A DNA stretch of 64,000 nucleotides. It comes from an uncultured Clostridium sp. Lineage in GTDB: Bacteria; Bacillota; Clostridia; TANB77; CAG-508. The translations under genes were made by a program, and so were the position numbers. The notes under the pieces were generated by a model. It saw only the letters and a list, made by a program, of their open reading frames with translations. It made no database searches and was not told the origin of the DNA. Each line of letters opens with the position of its first letter. Within the stretch, counting starts at the first letter, position 1. This document shows positions 44,945 to 55,087 of this stretch, one piece after another. The stretch is from assembly GCA_900553985.1 (NCBI GenBank), contig USFW01000002.1, positions 1-64,000 on the forward strand. Direction: 5' to 3'.

Positions 44945-45094
44945 ATGGGTTCTTATGAATTTATTACTTTTATCTCTACTCTTGCTTACAGTATTTCTCA
45001 AAATAAAACTCAAGAAGAAGTTGAGTTACTAGCTTTGTTTTTTACTCAATTAGGGGATACTTTGGCAACTTTATCTAATATAAATTTTAAATGA
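44945..45094 (+). CDS. 49-residue conserved small protein (DUF6774-like)
   Basis: This short gene has an excellent TTGGAGGA site eight bases before its ATG and ends at TGA 45092-45094, right before a terminator. The protein reads MGSYEFITFISTLAYSISQN and then a helix ending LFFTQLGDTLATLSNI. The second half strongly resembles a family of tiny Clostridia proteins with the motif ALFFTQLGDTL, probably DUF6774. The function is unknown. It lies at the left edge of the mobilizable element and may be chromosomal. Confidence 0.7.
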   Translation: MGSYEFITFISTLAYSISQNKTQEEVELLALFFTQLGDTLATLSNINFK

Positions 45095-45104
45095 TATACT
45101 ATAA

Positions 45105-45149
45105 AAAAAAGACTATAATAGAATTATTTTTAACTATCATAGCCTTTTG
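45105..45149 (+). terminator. Terminator after the 49-residue gene
   Basis: AAAAGACTATAATAG pairs with CTATCATAGCCTTTT with two mismatches; a T-rich stretch is within the right arm. Confidence 0.75.
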
Positions 45150-45343
45150 ATATTTATTTATGGTACCATCGAAGTAGTTATCTACAACTTTTTTGGCTCT
45201 CTTGACGATTGATACAAATATCAATCAATTTATTATTAATTTAACATAACTTTTATAATATTGCAAGAGATAATTTTATTTTTTGAACTTTATATTTATA
45301 AACTATAATATAACTGTCAAAACTATTGTATTATTTACTTTTC

Positions 45344-46096
45344 CTATATAATGTCTTTACTTATTTGATTCCACAGCTTTTCCAATCCTTCTTTTTCTTT
45401 ATCAAATATAGAATTGGGTAATATTATATGAGAATAACTTTTTAAGCATTCATACTCCATAACATATTCAATAATTATAGGAATATCTTTTTCTTGATAT
45501 CCATCAGTCAGAAATATTTTATAAAAATTGTCATATAATATTTTTACATTTATATGATAGTATATTATTTTTATTAAATCTAGCAAAATATCTGCTGAAA
45601 AAATTATTTGTGTTAATAATGCTATTATTTCTATATTATCTATTTGTGTTATAACTATGATCCACATTACTACAATAAAAAGCATTTTTATAACTTTCTT
45701 TAAAATCATCTTTTCTGTAATCTTATTAGTATATAATACACTTTCAAAATTATTTACTCCAAGTCTTTTTATCGAAGGTTCTACTTTATTAGTATAATAT
45801 CCTTCGCTTCTAGTAGTAGTAATATTTATACCAAAAGAGTTTGATATCATTGTTTTTCTTAATTCACTTTCCGCCTTATTTTTTAATATAATATCTGTAT
45901 ATCCACTAATAACAATGTAAATAATATTTACTATTATTAATCCATAATTCAATATACTTGATATAGAACTGTCTTTACAAAAACAAATTAATAACATTAA
46001 AATTATATTAACAACATAAATACTCAACATTATATTTTCATTATTGGAACATTTATCAAATAACTTATGAGATTCATTTTTATATTTATCTGCCAT
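45344..46096 (-). CDS. S-4TM family putative pore-forming effector
   Basis: The 250-residue protein has two hydrophobic pairs: about residues 23-66 (MLSIYVVNIILMLLICF, ILNYGLIIVNIIYIVISGY) and about 140-190 (MLFIVVMWIIVITQI, IIALLTQIIFSADILLDLI). A soluble linker lies between them. This is the layout of S-4TM, a membrane effector predicted to form pores when a nucleotide-second-messenger system is triggered. ATG at 46096 follows GAGGT; a longer TTG start at 46111 overlaps the CD-NTase stop. It is directly coupled to the CD-NTase gene upstream, so it would be the killer arm of that system. Confidence 0.8.
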   Translation of the reverse strand: MADKYKNESHKLFDKCSNNENIMLSIYVVNIILMLLICFCKDSSISSILNYGLIIVNIIYIVISGYTDIILKNKAESELRKTMISNSFGINITTTRSEGYYTNKVEPSIKRLGVNNFESVLYTNKITEKMILKKVIKMLFIVVMWIIVITQIDNIEIIALLTQIIFSADILLDLIKIIYYHINVKILYDNFYKIFLTDGYQEKDIPIIIEYVMEYECLKSYSHIILPNSIFDKEKEGLEKLWNQISKDII

Positions 46097-46103
46097 ACTT
46101 ACC

Positions 46104-46907
46104 TCATTCAAATATCTTCTTTATTTGTTCTTCTGCTAATGAAGAAAATCCACTATTTTCGTAACCTTTTGCACTTTGTATACACTCTTTAGCTTTTTCT
46201 ATTCTTGATGTAACATATTGATCAATATATTTATATTGTCCAATAAAATAGAAAGCCCAATCTAAATAATCAAAACTAGATTTACAGTTAGAATAAGAAT
46301 ATTGAAATTTATCTGTCAAAAATGTTTCAAGCTCATAGGAACTATATTTCCTATAGTTCTTTTTAATATTCCAATATTTCATAATCCTTACTATTCTTTT
46401 AAATTCATATAATGTATCGTTATTAACATCTAACATCTTATCATTCAATTCTTTTGGATTCGTATATTGCCAACTTGAAGAATCTAAAGCAATATATTTA
46501 GTTCCCCACAATGTTTCATATGCAGGAACTAATTCAAATTTAATATTTTCCAGTTCTATAACTATTGTAGGAAGAGATTGCTTAACAATAGATGTTGAAT
46601 ACCTATACTCTGCAAATCCTTTTAACCAATTCAAACATGTTTGTGGAGTAAATTGATTAGCATCTTCGAAAATAATCATATAATCCACATCTGATTTTTC
46701 ATCGTATCTTCTTGAAAGCATAGTGTCTCTACTATACGAACCAAATATTTCCTTTTTTACAATTTTATGCTCACAATTTTTGCCTCTGCCAAAGTACATA
46801 TTCAATCTTGAAGATATTGCATCAATAGATTTTCTTATTTTTTCTCTTTCAGTACCATTAACATATAATTCATTTTGTAAATTTGCTAAATAACTATTAA
46901 TAGACAT
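46104..46907 (-). CDS. SMODS-type CD-NTase (CBASS nucleotidyltransferase)
   Basis: CD-NTases make cyclic or linear oligonucleotide signals after phage infection. The 267-residue protein has the polymerase-beta fold: IFGSYSRDTMLSRRYDEKSD (G-S motif about residue 54), SDVDYMIIF with the catalytic Asp pair (about 70) and FELVPAYE with the third acid (about 124). A helical C-terminal domain follows. The downstream partner is an S-4TM effector, a minimal two-gene CBASS layout. No Cap2/Cap3 or HORMA genes are seen, so it is type I-like. The start follows TAGGAGA. Confidence 0.85.
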   Translation of the reverse strand: MSINSYLANLQNELYVNGTEREKIRKSIDAISSRLNMYFGRGKNCEHKIVKKEIFGSYSRDTMLSRRYDEKSDVDYMIIFEDANQFTPQTCLNWLKGFAEYRYSTSIVKQSLPTIVIELENIKFELVPAYETLWGTKYIALDSSSWQYTNPKELNDKMLDVNNDTLYEFKRIVRIMKYWNIKKNYRKYSSYELETFLTDKFQYSYSNCKSSFDYLDWAFYFIGQYKYIDQYVTSRIEKAKECIQSAKGYENSGFSSLAEEQIKKIFE

Positions 46908-47199
46908 ATTTTTCTCCTATAAAAATTTTTTAGTAAATTATATCATGTTTTGTCCCAAAAATCCACTAATTTTATAATTTACAGGATAAAATGTAGGTTT
47001 GTCAAACATATTTCTCTACGATAACTGTAACTATTCAGTGGCAAAATGATTTAGAACTTAAAGCATTTTTTGTATAATTAGAATTAAATCATATTAAATA
47101 CAACAATAATTCGGATTAATTCTGAATAATTACAATATTTTTCAAAATTTTGTTTTGTTCGCTTGTATTTTGCTAAATATTGTTGTATATTAGTATTCA
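46908..47199. other. Gene-free stretch upstream of the CBASS-like pair
   Basis: About 290 bp of AT-rich DNA. No reading frame with a ribosome binding site is seen. It should contain the promoter for the CD-NTase, but no unambiguous -35/-10 pair stands out. Confidence 0.4.
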
Positions 47200-47476
47200 T
47201 AGGAAATGAGAATAAGCAGATGTGGTTTGCCACTTTTAATCCACAACGTTAGTTGTGAGTGAGGAGGTGGTACTATGATAGAAGTTGTTTTATTAGAAAT
47301 AATATACTTACTTTTATTTGTTATAGTTGTCGAAACTATTATAGTATTTGCCTTAATTATACTGGTTATAATTTTAAGCAAATAGACAATAAAAAAACAC
47401 ATCTGTACTTGACGGTTAGGTGTGTTTTTTTACATATATAACTGGCAAACCACGTTTGTGGTTTCTCCATTTCCTA
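47200..47476 (+). ncRNA. Candidate type I toxin transcript with pairing ends
   Basis: The left arm at 47200-47233 (AGGAAATGAGAA..., ...TGTGGTTTGCCA) is the near complement of the right arm at 47443-47476 (TGGCAAACCA..., ...CTCCATTTCCT). An RNA running across both would fold end to end around a small hydrophobic ORF. A terminator-like hairpin (ACACATC...GGTGTGT plus T-run, 47395-47432) lies inside the 3' part. This is the usual layout of type I toxin mRNAs. No antisense promoter was firmly located. Confidence 0.5.
47275..47385 (+). CDS. 36-residue hydrophobic peptide, type I toxin-like
   Basis: The gene starts at an ATG with GAGGAGGTGG seven bases upstream, an exceptionally strong site. The peptide reads MIEVVLLEIIYLLLFVIVVE and continues hydrophobic to the end ILSK. 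It is one membrane helix with a short charged tail, like Fst, Ldr or BsrG-type toxins. Flanking inverted repeats and a terminator suggest a controlled transcript. In a mobilizable element it would stabilise inheritance. The toxin role is inferred; no family match is claimed. Confidence 0.55.
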   Translation: MIEVVLLEIIYLLLFVIVVETIIVFALIILVIILSK

Positions 47477-47513
47477 TTTTTATTATAATCAAATTTATTG
47501 AAAAAGTCAATAT

Positions 47514-47563
47514 AAATTGCAATTTATTATTTTTTTCTAAATTGCAATTTATTATTTTTTTCT
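47514..47563. repeat. 25-bp tandem duplication at a gene end
   Basis: AAATTGCAATTTATTATTTT followed by TTTCT occurs twice head to tail (47514-47538 and 47539-47563). The second copy reaches the stop codon of the 47562-48374 gene. Each unit contains the palindrome AAATTGCAATTT. Confidence 0.8.
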
Positions 47564-48374
47564 AATATTCTAATTGTTGTTTCTTTCTAACATATAATAC
47601 TTTCATTTTATATTGAACTCTCAATGGAATAGGCATAGTAGACCAACCTGTAATAAATTCATTAACTTTTAAAGGCAAATCTATTTTGTTTTTTTCTTCT
47701 GTAACTTTTGGTTGAATTTTGCTTAATTCTATTGTATTATCTGTTCTTAATACAATCTCATCTTTTGTTATATTTATTATTTCTGCTTCACTATAATTAA
47801 AGTGAAAAACACTTCCTTTAGGAATATCATATAAATTCAGCTGTTCAACTGTTCCTCCTACATAATTAGTTTCAATCCTTATTCCACATACTAAATCATA
47901 ATCTTCCGTTTCATCATCAGTTATATTTAAATTGTTAAAATCTGTAAAGTTGAGATATTGTTCTATCTCATATTCATTATTGAGCTGTTGTTGAATTTCT
48001 TCATTTCTTATATTAGTTACAATTTCTTTATTTTTAACAAAAGCAACGAAATTATTATAAAATTCTTGCCAGTTATTCGGACAATATTCTATTCCAGCAT
48101 ATCTTTTTGCTCCATTATTGTTTGTTTTTATTAAAATAGACCACCCTGATTCAGGACTAATACTTTTTACAAAAAAATTTTTCCACTCGTTAGATATTGA
48201 TACTAAATATGTTACGAATTTATAAAATGCTTCACTATCTATATTGTGCTTTTCAACAAGCTTTGTTCCATTTATAAAATGTTTAATTTCGTTTTCATTT
48301 ATTCTAAATTTATCGTTACCTATGACTATCACTAATTCATTAACATCTTGTTCAAAATATACTGGATTATTCAT
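47562..48374 (-). CDS. Hypothetical mobile-element protein, 270 residues
   Basis: This protein is not recognised. It begins MNNPVYFEQDVNELVIVIGN and is soluble, acidic and mixed alpha/beta. The second half is beta-rich (VEQLNLYDIPKGSVFHFNYS, EIVLRTDNTIELSKI). Segments ending FITGWSTMPIPLRVQYKMKV resemble nothing certain. It is first from the left in a minus-strand cargo run that ends upstream at the relaxase, probably one operon. The start follows AGGAGAAC. A role in element biology is possible. Confidence 0.6.
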   Translation of the reverse strand: MNNPVYFEQDVNELVIVIGNDKFRINENEIKHFINGTKLVEKHNIDSEAFYKFVTYLVSISNEWKNFFVKSISPESGWSILIKTNNNGAKRYAGIEYCPNNWQEFYNNFVAFVKNKEIVTNIRNEEIQQQLNNEYEIEQYLNFTDFNNLNITDDETEDYDLVCGIRIETNYVGGTVEQLNLYDIPKGSVFHFNYSEAEIINITKDEIVLRTDNTIELSKIQPKVTEEKNKIDLPLKVNEFITGWSTMPIPLRVQYKMKVLYVRKKQQLEY

Positions 48375-48396
48375 TTCTATGTTCTCCTAATATTCA

Positions 48397-48846
48397 TTAT
48401 TTTTTAAATATACATTTTATCTTATTGAATATTTTTGTAAATAAAGACTCTTTATATTCAACCATTGCTACATTATCACTAGTATTATCAGTTTCAATAT
48501 TAATTTGTTTTTTGTTTTTAAAAATATCATTTGGATTATATTTTTCATATTTTTCTTTTTCAAGTTTTTCCATATCATATTTTTCTTTTTCTTCAATTCG
48601 TTGTTTTTGATAGTCAGTAGCCCAGTATTCTTTAAAAACATTAGCTAAAATCGCTTTTGCCTCTTTTGAAATATTTTGTTCCGACAATGGCTTTTCTTCA
48701 TCTATTTCAAAGTTATAATCTTCTTTCATATTATCTAGCCACAATAATAATTTTTCACTTGGGATTTTATTTACATCATCTTGATTTGTATATTTTAGTA
48801 TTTCTACTACTTCTCTATATGCACAAGCATAATTTTCAGCTACCAT
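48397..48846 (-). CDS. Hypothetical mobile-element protein, 149 residues
   Basis: The protein is not recognised. Residues 1-65 are a compact helical part (CAYREVVEILKYTNQDDVNK, KEAKAILANVFKEYWATDYQ). The middle is very rich in Lys and Glu and probably a coiled coil, and the C-terminus is basic (FTKIFNKIKCIFKK), which could bind membranes. The start follows AAGGAGAA. It sits between two other unknown cargo genes with gaps of about 20 bp, so the three are probably co-transcribed. Confidence 0.6.
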   Translation of the reverse strand: MVAENYACAYREVVEILKYTNQDDVNKIPSEKLLLWLDNMKEDYNFEIDEEKPLSEQNISKEAKAILANVFKEYWATDYQKQRIEEKEKYDMEKLEKEKYEKYNPNDIFKNKKQINIETDNTSDNVAMVEYKESLFTKIFNKIKCIFKK

Positions 48847-48865
48847 ATTTATATTCTCCTTTGTT

Positions 48866-49234
48866 TTATTTATCTAATTCATCTAATGATGATTCTCTTA
48901 GGGCTTCTAATTCATCCTCTACTCTTCGAGCTTCTTTCTTATCTTGAGTAGGTGTATTTATAGTTGCCTTTCCAATATCTATTGCAGTAAATCTTGGTTT
49001 TGGCAGAGGTTCTGCAAAAGCTTTTGAAAAACTGAATCCGCCTAATCCACCAAATCGCATATCTAGTGTTTCTCGTGCTTTTCTTTCTTGATCTCTCTTC
49101 CTTGTTTGTTCTGTCAAATCCCAACTATCAATCTTAGTTTCACTTGATTCGCTTTTATCTATATATGTTCCTTCTAAATTTTTCTTTTCAATATTTGCAT
49201 CTAATGGTTGTGTTCCTTCGATACTTTTACTCAT
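48866..49234 (-). CDS. Hypothetical disordered mobile-element protein, 122 residues
   Basis: The protein is not recognised and is low in hydrophobic residues, with many Lys, Glu, Asp and Thr. A short GGLGGFSFSKAFAEPLPKPR segment around residue 75 is the only distinctive patch. ATG at 49234 was chosen because GAGGTG lies nine bases upstream; a GTG start at 49243 overlaps that site. It is likely to be mostly disordered. It is in the cargo run. Confidence 0.55.
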   Translation of the reverse strand: MSKSIEGTQPLDANIEKKNLEGTYIDKSESSETKIDSWDLTEQTRKRDQERKARETLDMRFGGLGGFSFSKAFAEPLPKPRFTAIDIGKATINTPTQDKKEARRVEDELEALRESSLDELDK

Positions 49235-49302
49235 TTTTTTCACCTCATAATAATTATAACATTTCTAATTTTTATTGTAAACAGTAACAGAACAATAAAA
49301 TG

Positions 49303-49602
49303 CTAAATTTTCAAATTATTGAACAAATACAATGCAACTTTATTTTGTGATGTTGTTTCCATCTCCATAAGTTTAGCCATTGCAAACATTACAAGTTTAT
49401 ATTTTGCAAAGTTTATTAAAGTAGTTCTATATTCTTCGTCAATATCCTTTAACATTTTATCAAATTTTTCATAGTTTTCTCTAGTGTTGTATATAAGACC
49501 TGACCATTTACTTTGGCTCATACATATTGCTAGTCTTAATTTATCTTTTATATCCATATCATTTATCATATTTATTAAATATTCAACTTTTTCGTTTTCC
49601 AT
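49303..49602 (-). CDS. Hypothetical helical protein, 99 residues
   Basis: The protein is not recognised. It is all-helical: KVEYLINMINDMDIKDKLRL, YRTTLINFAKYKLVMFAMAK and KVALYLFNNLKI are typical. There is no signal peptide. It lies 18 bp downstream of the relaxase gene and its start follows GGAGGTAATTAG, so it is probably co-expressed with the relaxase. An accessory mobilization role is possible but unproven. Confidence 0.6.
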   Translation of the reverse strand: MENEKVEYLINMINDMDIKDKLRLAICMSQSKWSGLIYNTRENYEKFDKMLKDIDEEYRTTLINFAKYKLVMFAMAKLMEMETTSQNKVALYLFNNLKI

Positions 49603-49620
49603 ATTCTAATTACCTCCATA

Positions 49621-51006
49621 TTAAAATCTTGTATTATTTTTCTTTCTATTTTTCTCAGTTTTGTTTTCATTTGGCATAGTTACTTTTCTATAAATATTAT
49701 TGGCTATTTCATTATCGTTGTCATCAAATATTCCGTTTTTATATAAATCATCACTAACTATTTTATAATTTTCATTTTTATCATAGCATATTCGCTTGTG
49801 GAAATGGCTCATAATATTATGCCAAAAGTCTTTAAATTTTTTCAGCTCTTGTTTTATTTTTTCCTTTTCAGCCTGTAATTTGTTTATAATTTTATCTTTA
49901 GTTGATAATTTATTTTTTAGATTACTAATTTCATCATCTTTTAACTCTAACTGATATTTAAGAGAACGATTTTCTTGTGCTATCTCAAAAGAATTATGCT
50001 CAAAATCCTTAATTGCTATATTTAAGTCATTTACACTTCTAACAGTTTTAGTAATATCTTTTACGTCTTTAGTATAATTTTTAAGTTTCTGGACATCCTC
50101 GTTTGAAATAATCATATTATTTTTGTTTAGCTTAGTAGGTTTTAAATTATCTAATATTGCATTAACATCTTTACTATAATTATCAAGTTGTTTTGTTTGA
50201 TTATTAGCTTTTGCAAGTTTTTGTTCTTTCTGTTCTAGTTGTTTCTTTATTTTTCTATAATCTTCCATATCCTTAACATTTATATCTTGATTTCTGCCTT
50301 TTTGTTTTTCTTTTAATTTTGTATCAACTTCATAAAACTTGTTATAGGACTTAATACAAGCATTTCTCATTTTATCTTGTATTTCAGTTAATGAGTTTTT
50401 AGTAAATACTTGTGATTTTCCAACTTGTTTTTTCATTCCTCTTTTGCAATTCTCAATAATCGGTACTCCAACAATGTGTAAATGAGGAGATGTTTCATCA
50501 AAATGTATTGTAGCATTTGCTATTTTAAAAGTTGGCACAATTTTGGTTAAGTCCTTTATTTGTTCATTATATACATCAATCATTTTTAATCTATATTCTT
50601 GGTCTTTATCATTCCAAAAATCCATATCTCCAAGTTCTATTATAATTTCACAAGCTATATCATTTTGTGAATCGCATACTTTTGTAAAATAATTATTTAT
50701 TTTCCTATCATCTCTAGTTTGTTTATTGTTATATTCAATACGAGATTTTTCAAATTCTCTTAAATATAGTTCTTGCACATCATTTACAATATTTTCTGTA
50801 CCATAAATAACTCTAATCAATTCTTTTTCATTATCATAATCTCTTAAATTATGCTTATTAATTCTAGATAAATCGTTTGCATTTTGAATCGCATTATTTG
50901 ATAGAGAAGTAGTACCAGATACATTATCTTTTGATACTCTTTTGGCTAATTTGCTTTTGTTTTTATCACTACCTAAGTGAAATGAATATGCTAGTTCTTG
51001 TTCCAT
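49621..51006 (-). CDS. MobV-family relaxase (Mob/Pre)
   Basis: MobV relaxases nick oriT and attach to the 5' end of DNA for mobilization by a helper element. The 461-residue protein has the N-terminal family start (YSFHLGSDKNKSKLAKRVSK, RINKHNLRD). The catalytic HUH-like segment HFDETSPHLHIVGVP is at about residue 167. A long coiled-coil C-terminus follows (residues about 260-420). ATG at 51006 follows AAGGGGGTG. No coupling protein or secretion genes are present, so the element is mobilizable, not conjugative. Confidence 0.88.
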   Translation of the reverse strand: MEQELAYSFHLGSDKNKSKLAKRVSKDNVSGTTSLSNNAIQNANDLSRINKHNLRDYDNEKELIRVIYGTENIVNDVQELYLREFEKSRIEYNNKQTRDDRKINNYFTKVCDSQNDIACEIIIELGDMDFWNDKDQEYRLKMIDVYNEQIKDLTKIVPTFKIANATIHFDETSPHLHIVGVPIIENCKRGMKKQVGKSQVFTKNSLTEIQDKMRNACIKSYNKFYEVDTKLKEKQKGRNQDINVKDMEDYRKIKKQLEQKEQKLAKANNQTKQLDNYSKDVNAILDNLKPTKLNKNNMIISNEDVQKLKNYTKDVKDITKTVRSVNDLNIAIKDFEHNSFEIAQENRSLKYQLELKDDEISNLKNKLSTKDKIINKLQAEKEKIKQELKKFKDFWHNIMSHFHKRICYDKNENYKIVSDDLYKNGIFDDNDNEIANNIYRKVTMPNENKTEKNRKKNNTRF

Positions 51007-51098
51007 CAAAAGCACCCCCTTGAAGATTCTTTTTAAGCCGAAGGCTCTATAAAAATACGAAGTATTTTTCACAGGACTTTGGCTCTGTCATAAGTCCT

Positions 51099-51140
51099 AA
51101 CCCCCTATGAGTTTTGACATACTATCAAAACTCGGGGGGC
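51099..51140. other. Candidate oriT next to the MobV gene
   Basis: GAGTTTTGA (51109-51117) and TCAAAACTC (51125-51133) form a perfect inverted repeat with a seven-base centre. It is flanked by CCCCC on the left and GGGGGG on the right, which extends the pairing. It lies about 100 bp before the relaxase start, the usual MobV oriT position. Confidence 0.6.
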
Positions 51141-51290
51141 TCTGCAAGGCAATAAAATTTACTTTTTCAAAGATAAATTTTATCCAAATTAACTATCGCC
51201 ACTTTCATTTTTGCTAATTGCAAAAACAAAACGTGCCACGTTAATTTGATTGTTGCAACAAAGAAAATTTATAAGTAATAGTTGCAACAA

Positions 51291-53225
<1,935 letters not shown>

Positions 53226-53389
53226 CTAACAAAAAAGACATCAAAAGTACAAACTAATACTAATGACATCTCTGTAAAATTTCTATTTTAAAATGCAATT
53301 TTTTCAAAATCATATAATCATCTCCATAAACATAATTGGTTTACTTTGATTATTATATCATAATTTGTAAAAATGTCAAATACTGGTAT

Positions 53390-53659
53390 TTATATGTTTT
53401 TTATATATTCTTCTAATTCTGATAATTTAATCTTTTTAGTTAAATTTGAAATATATACATCATTTGAATAATTAAAAACTAAGAATGCAATATTTTTAAT
53501 TATTACTCTATGTGGTTCAATATATGTGAGATTAGTTTTTTCAATTTTTCTAATACTACCATTAATAAAAGTAGGAGTAACTTTAGAAAATTCACATATA
53601 AATTCTAGTCTTTGCTTTAGACTTTCTTCAAATTGTAGTTCTTGCTTAATTATCTTCAT
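53390..53659 (-). CDS. Hypothetical 89-residue protein at the element edge
   Basis: The protein is not recognised. It is soluble and mixed, with RIEKTNLTYIEPHRVIIKNI-like beta segments (quoted part: KTNLTYIEPHRVIIKN) and an acidic helix at the end (KLSELEEYIKNI). The start at 53659 has GAAAGGATGG upstream, at a slightly long spacing. It lies upstream of the serine recombinase and marks the right part of the mobilizable element. It could be a small excision or regulatory factor, which is unproven. Confidence 0.55.
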   Translation of the reverse strand: MKIIKQELQFEESLKQRLEFICEFSKVTPTFINGSIRKIEKTNLTYIEPHRVIIKNIAFLVFNYSNDVYISNLTKKIKLSELEEYIKNI

Positions 53660-53734
53660 TTACTTGCACCATCCTTTCGATTGGATGATTTTAATATTGT
53701 TTATAGACAACAAAAAAATCAACCAGATTTTATT

Positions 53735-53805
53735 TTCTGATTGATTTTGTATCAATTCTGTTCTATTAGTTCGAACAGATACGTCATTGGTACCGATGGT
53801 GGATT
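53735..53805. other. Possible right junction of the mobilizable element
   Basis: TGATTGATTTTGTATCAATT (53738-53757) is close to the reverse complement of the stretch at 45216-45240 (GATTGATACAAATATCAATC). Nearby, TTGGTACC occurs at about 53788-53795 and ATGGTACC at about 45160-45167. The two GGTACC sites bracket the element and may hold the recombination core, but the match is too short to prove it. Confidence 0.3.
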
Positions 53806-53900
53806 ACTCATATCTTTTGTATTATGCTATTTTCAATAGTTTTACTTGTCGTTTTTCTAATTTGGGTAAATTTTGGGTAATCTACGATACAATTATATTT

Positions 53901-54035
53901 CTATAGCATTTTATTTATAATTTTTATTCTAGCAACATTCACTACTTTAATAAAAGTCTTTCTAAATATCCTTACTACAATTCTTTCTTTCCAATTTAAT
54001 TCTTTTACTATTTCTTCTACTACTGCATCTTTCAT
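53901..54035 (-). CDS. 44-residue basic protein at the prophage edge
   Basis: This small gene has AAAGGAG nine bases before its ATG and ends at TAG 53903-53901. The protein reads MKDAVVEEIVKELNWKERIV and continues with a very basic helix (RIFRKTFIKVV, ARIKIINKML). It is not recognised. Such short basic proteins are common near attachment sites of Clostridia prophages. It may be a DNA-binding or regulatory peptide. Confidence 0.55.
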   Translation of the reverse strand: MKDAVVEEIVKELNWKERIVVRIFRKTFIKVVNVARIKIINKML

Positions 54036-54173
54036 ATAAATTTCTCCTTTTATTAATCTAAAGAGCTCTTCTGTTTTGTATTTTATAATAAATTTTATAA
54101 AAATGAGAAAAAATTATACGAAAGTGCCTTTACATTTTACAAAACGACATTTTTCGACAAGAGTTGTACAATT

Positions 54174-54407
54174 TTAGGGTATTTTTTTAATTATTTCGAT
54201 TTCTCCTGTTTCGTACAAATCTGTAATTTTTTCCTTTAATGTATCTGCTATTACTAGCATTTCTATAAATAATATCTTGTCTGTTTCTATTTTGTTATTC
54301 TCTAAGTCTTGTAGCCTTCTTCTGTCTATTCCTGTTTCTTCTGCTAAGTAATTTAAACTTAACCCAGATTTTTCTCTTGCTTCTTTTATTTTTAATTTTA
54401 CTATCAT
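54174..54407 (-). CDS. XRE-family helix-turn-helix regulator
   Basis: The 77-residue protein consists mainly of a Cro/CI-type HTH: IKEAREKSGLSLNYLAEETG and IDRRRLQDLENNK form helices 1 to 4. ATG at 54407 follows GAGGTGG. It is a small single-domain regulator, typical of prophage or toxin-antitoxin control. The palindromic operators upstream of the plus-strand prophage genes at 55552 and 55990 could be its targets, though this is guesswork. Confidence 0.85.
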   Translation of the reverse strand: MIVKLKIKEAREKSGLSLNYLAEETGIDRRRLQDLENNKIETDKILFIEMLVIADTLKEKITDLYETGEIEIIKKIP

Positions 54408-54446
54408 AAAACCACCTCTGCTTATTGTTTGCAAAGGTGGTTACTG

Positions 54447-54620
54447 TTATACTTTTTTTGCTAGTTTTATTATTTTTCTAAAACTCCTTGTTTGTGACAT
54501 TGCTTTTAAACTTTCTCCAGATAAAATTAAATAATAATTCGTTAGTTTTCTATATTCTTTTTCATTCTTTATTTTCATTAGTTTTATCATTTGCAGGGAT
54601 TTTTTATACATTTCTTGCAT
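54447..54620 (-). CDS. Hypothetical 57-residue prophage protein
   Basis: ATG at 54620 is preceded by AAAGGAGATG. The protein is basic and helical (KSLQMIKLMKIKNEKEYRKL, FRKIIKLAKKV) and not recognised. It lies between the XRE gene and the MazF-like pair, all on the minus strand, and probably belongs to one transcript. Confidence 0.55.
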   Translation of the reverse strand: MQEMYKKSLQMIKLMKIKNEKEYRKLTNYYLILSGESLKAMSQTRSFRKIIKLAKKV

Positions 54621-54701
54621 ACTATCATCTCCTTTTAAATAGTATAACATTTTATGTTGACTTTGTCGCAAGAAATTTGTCGAAAAGAAAAAGAACTATT
54701 G

Positions 54702-55061
54702 CTAGTTCTCTTTTAAATAATTTTCGAAAGCATTTAAAAATCTTACTAAATCTTCTTCCTCTACTTCTCCTATTTTTTTATTTATATTATCACTTGGTAT
54801 TTGCATTAATTGGTCGCATTTCACAATACTATCTACCATTAAATTATTGCTACTGTCTTTTTTTATTTCTTCATTATATTTAAATATAGAATTTTCTTTG
54901 CTTTTGCTTAAATTAGAAGATACCACAAATCCAAAATAATCTGCTGGTACTACATTTCCATCATCATCTATTATTACAAATAAATGACTTTTCACTGTAT
55001 TGTTTTCTTCTCTTTTTATTGCTTCTGATGCAAAAACTATATCTCCCATTTGGTACTGCAT
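54702..55061 (-). CDS. PemK/MazF-like type II toxin
   Basis: The 119-residue protein has the MazF/PemK pattern: MGDIVFASEAIKREENN, KSHLFVIIDDDGNVV, FVVSSNLSKSKE and VDSIVKCDQLMQIPSDNI. These align with the GDIV...KxRPxLVI...Tx...D...hDQ...plan of the fold. MazF enzymes cut mRNA at short sites. The start has AAAGGAGATG upstream. A 50-residue protein ends 26 bp upstream and would be the antitoxin. The protein lacks the classical KRPALVL segment, so activity is unsure. Confidence 0.7.
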   Translation of the reverse strand: MQYQMGDIVFASEAIKREENNTVKSHLFVIIDDDGNVVPADYFGFVVSSNLSKSKENSIFKYNEEIKKDSSNNLMVDSIVKCDQLMQIPSDNINKKIGEVEEEDLVRFLNAFENYLKEN

Positions 55062-55087
55062 TCTTACTACATCTCCTTTTGCTTATT

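Noticed and set aside
53740..53830. tRNA gene as prophage attachment site
   Set aside because: GTTCGAA occurs but no cloverleaf could be built around it on either strand.
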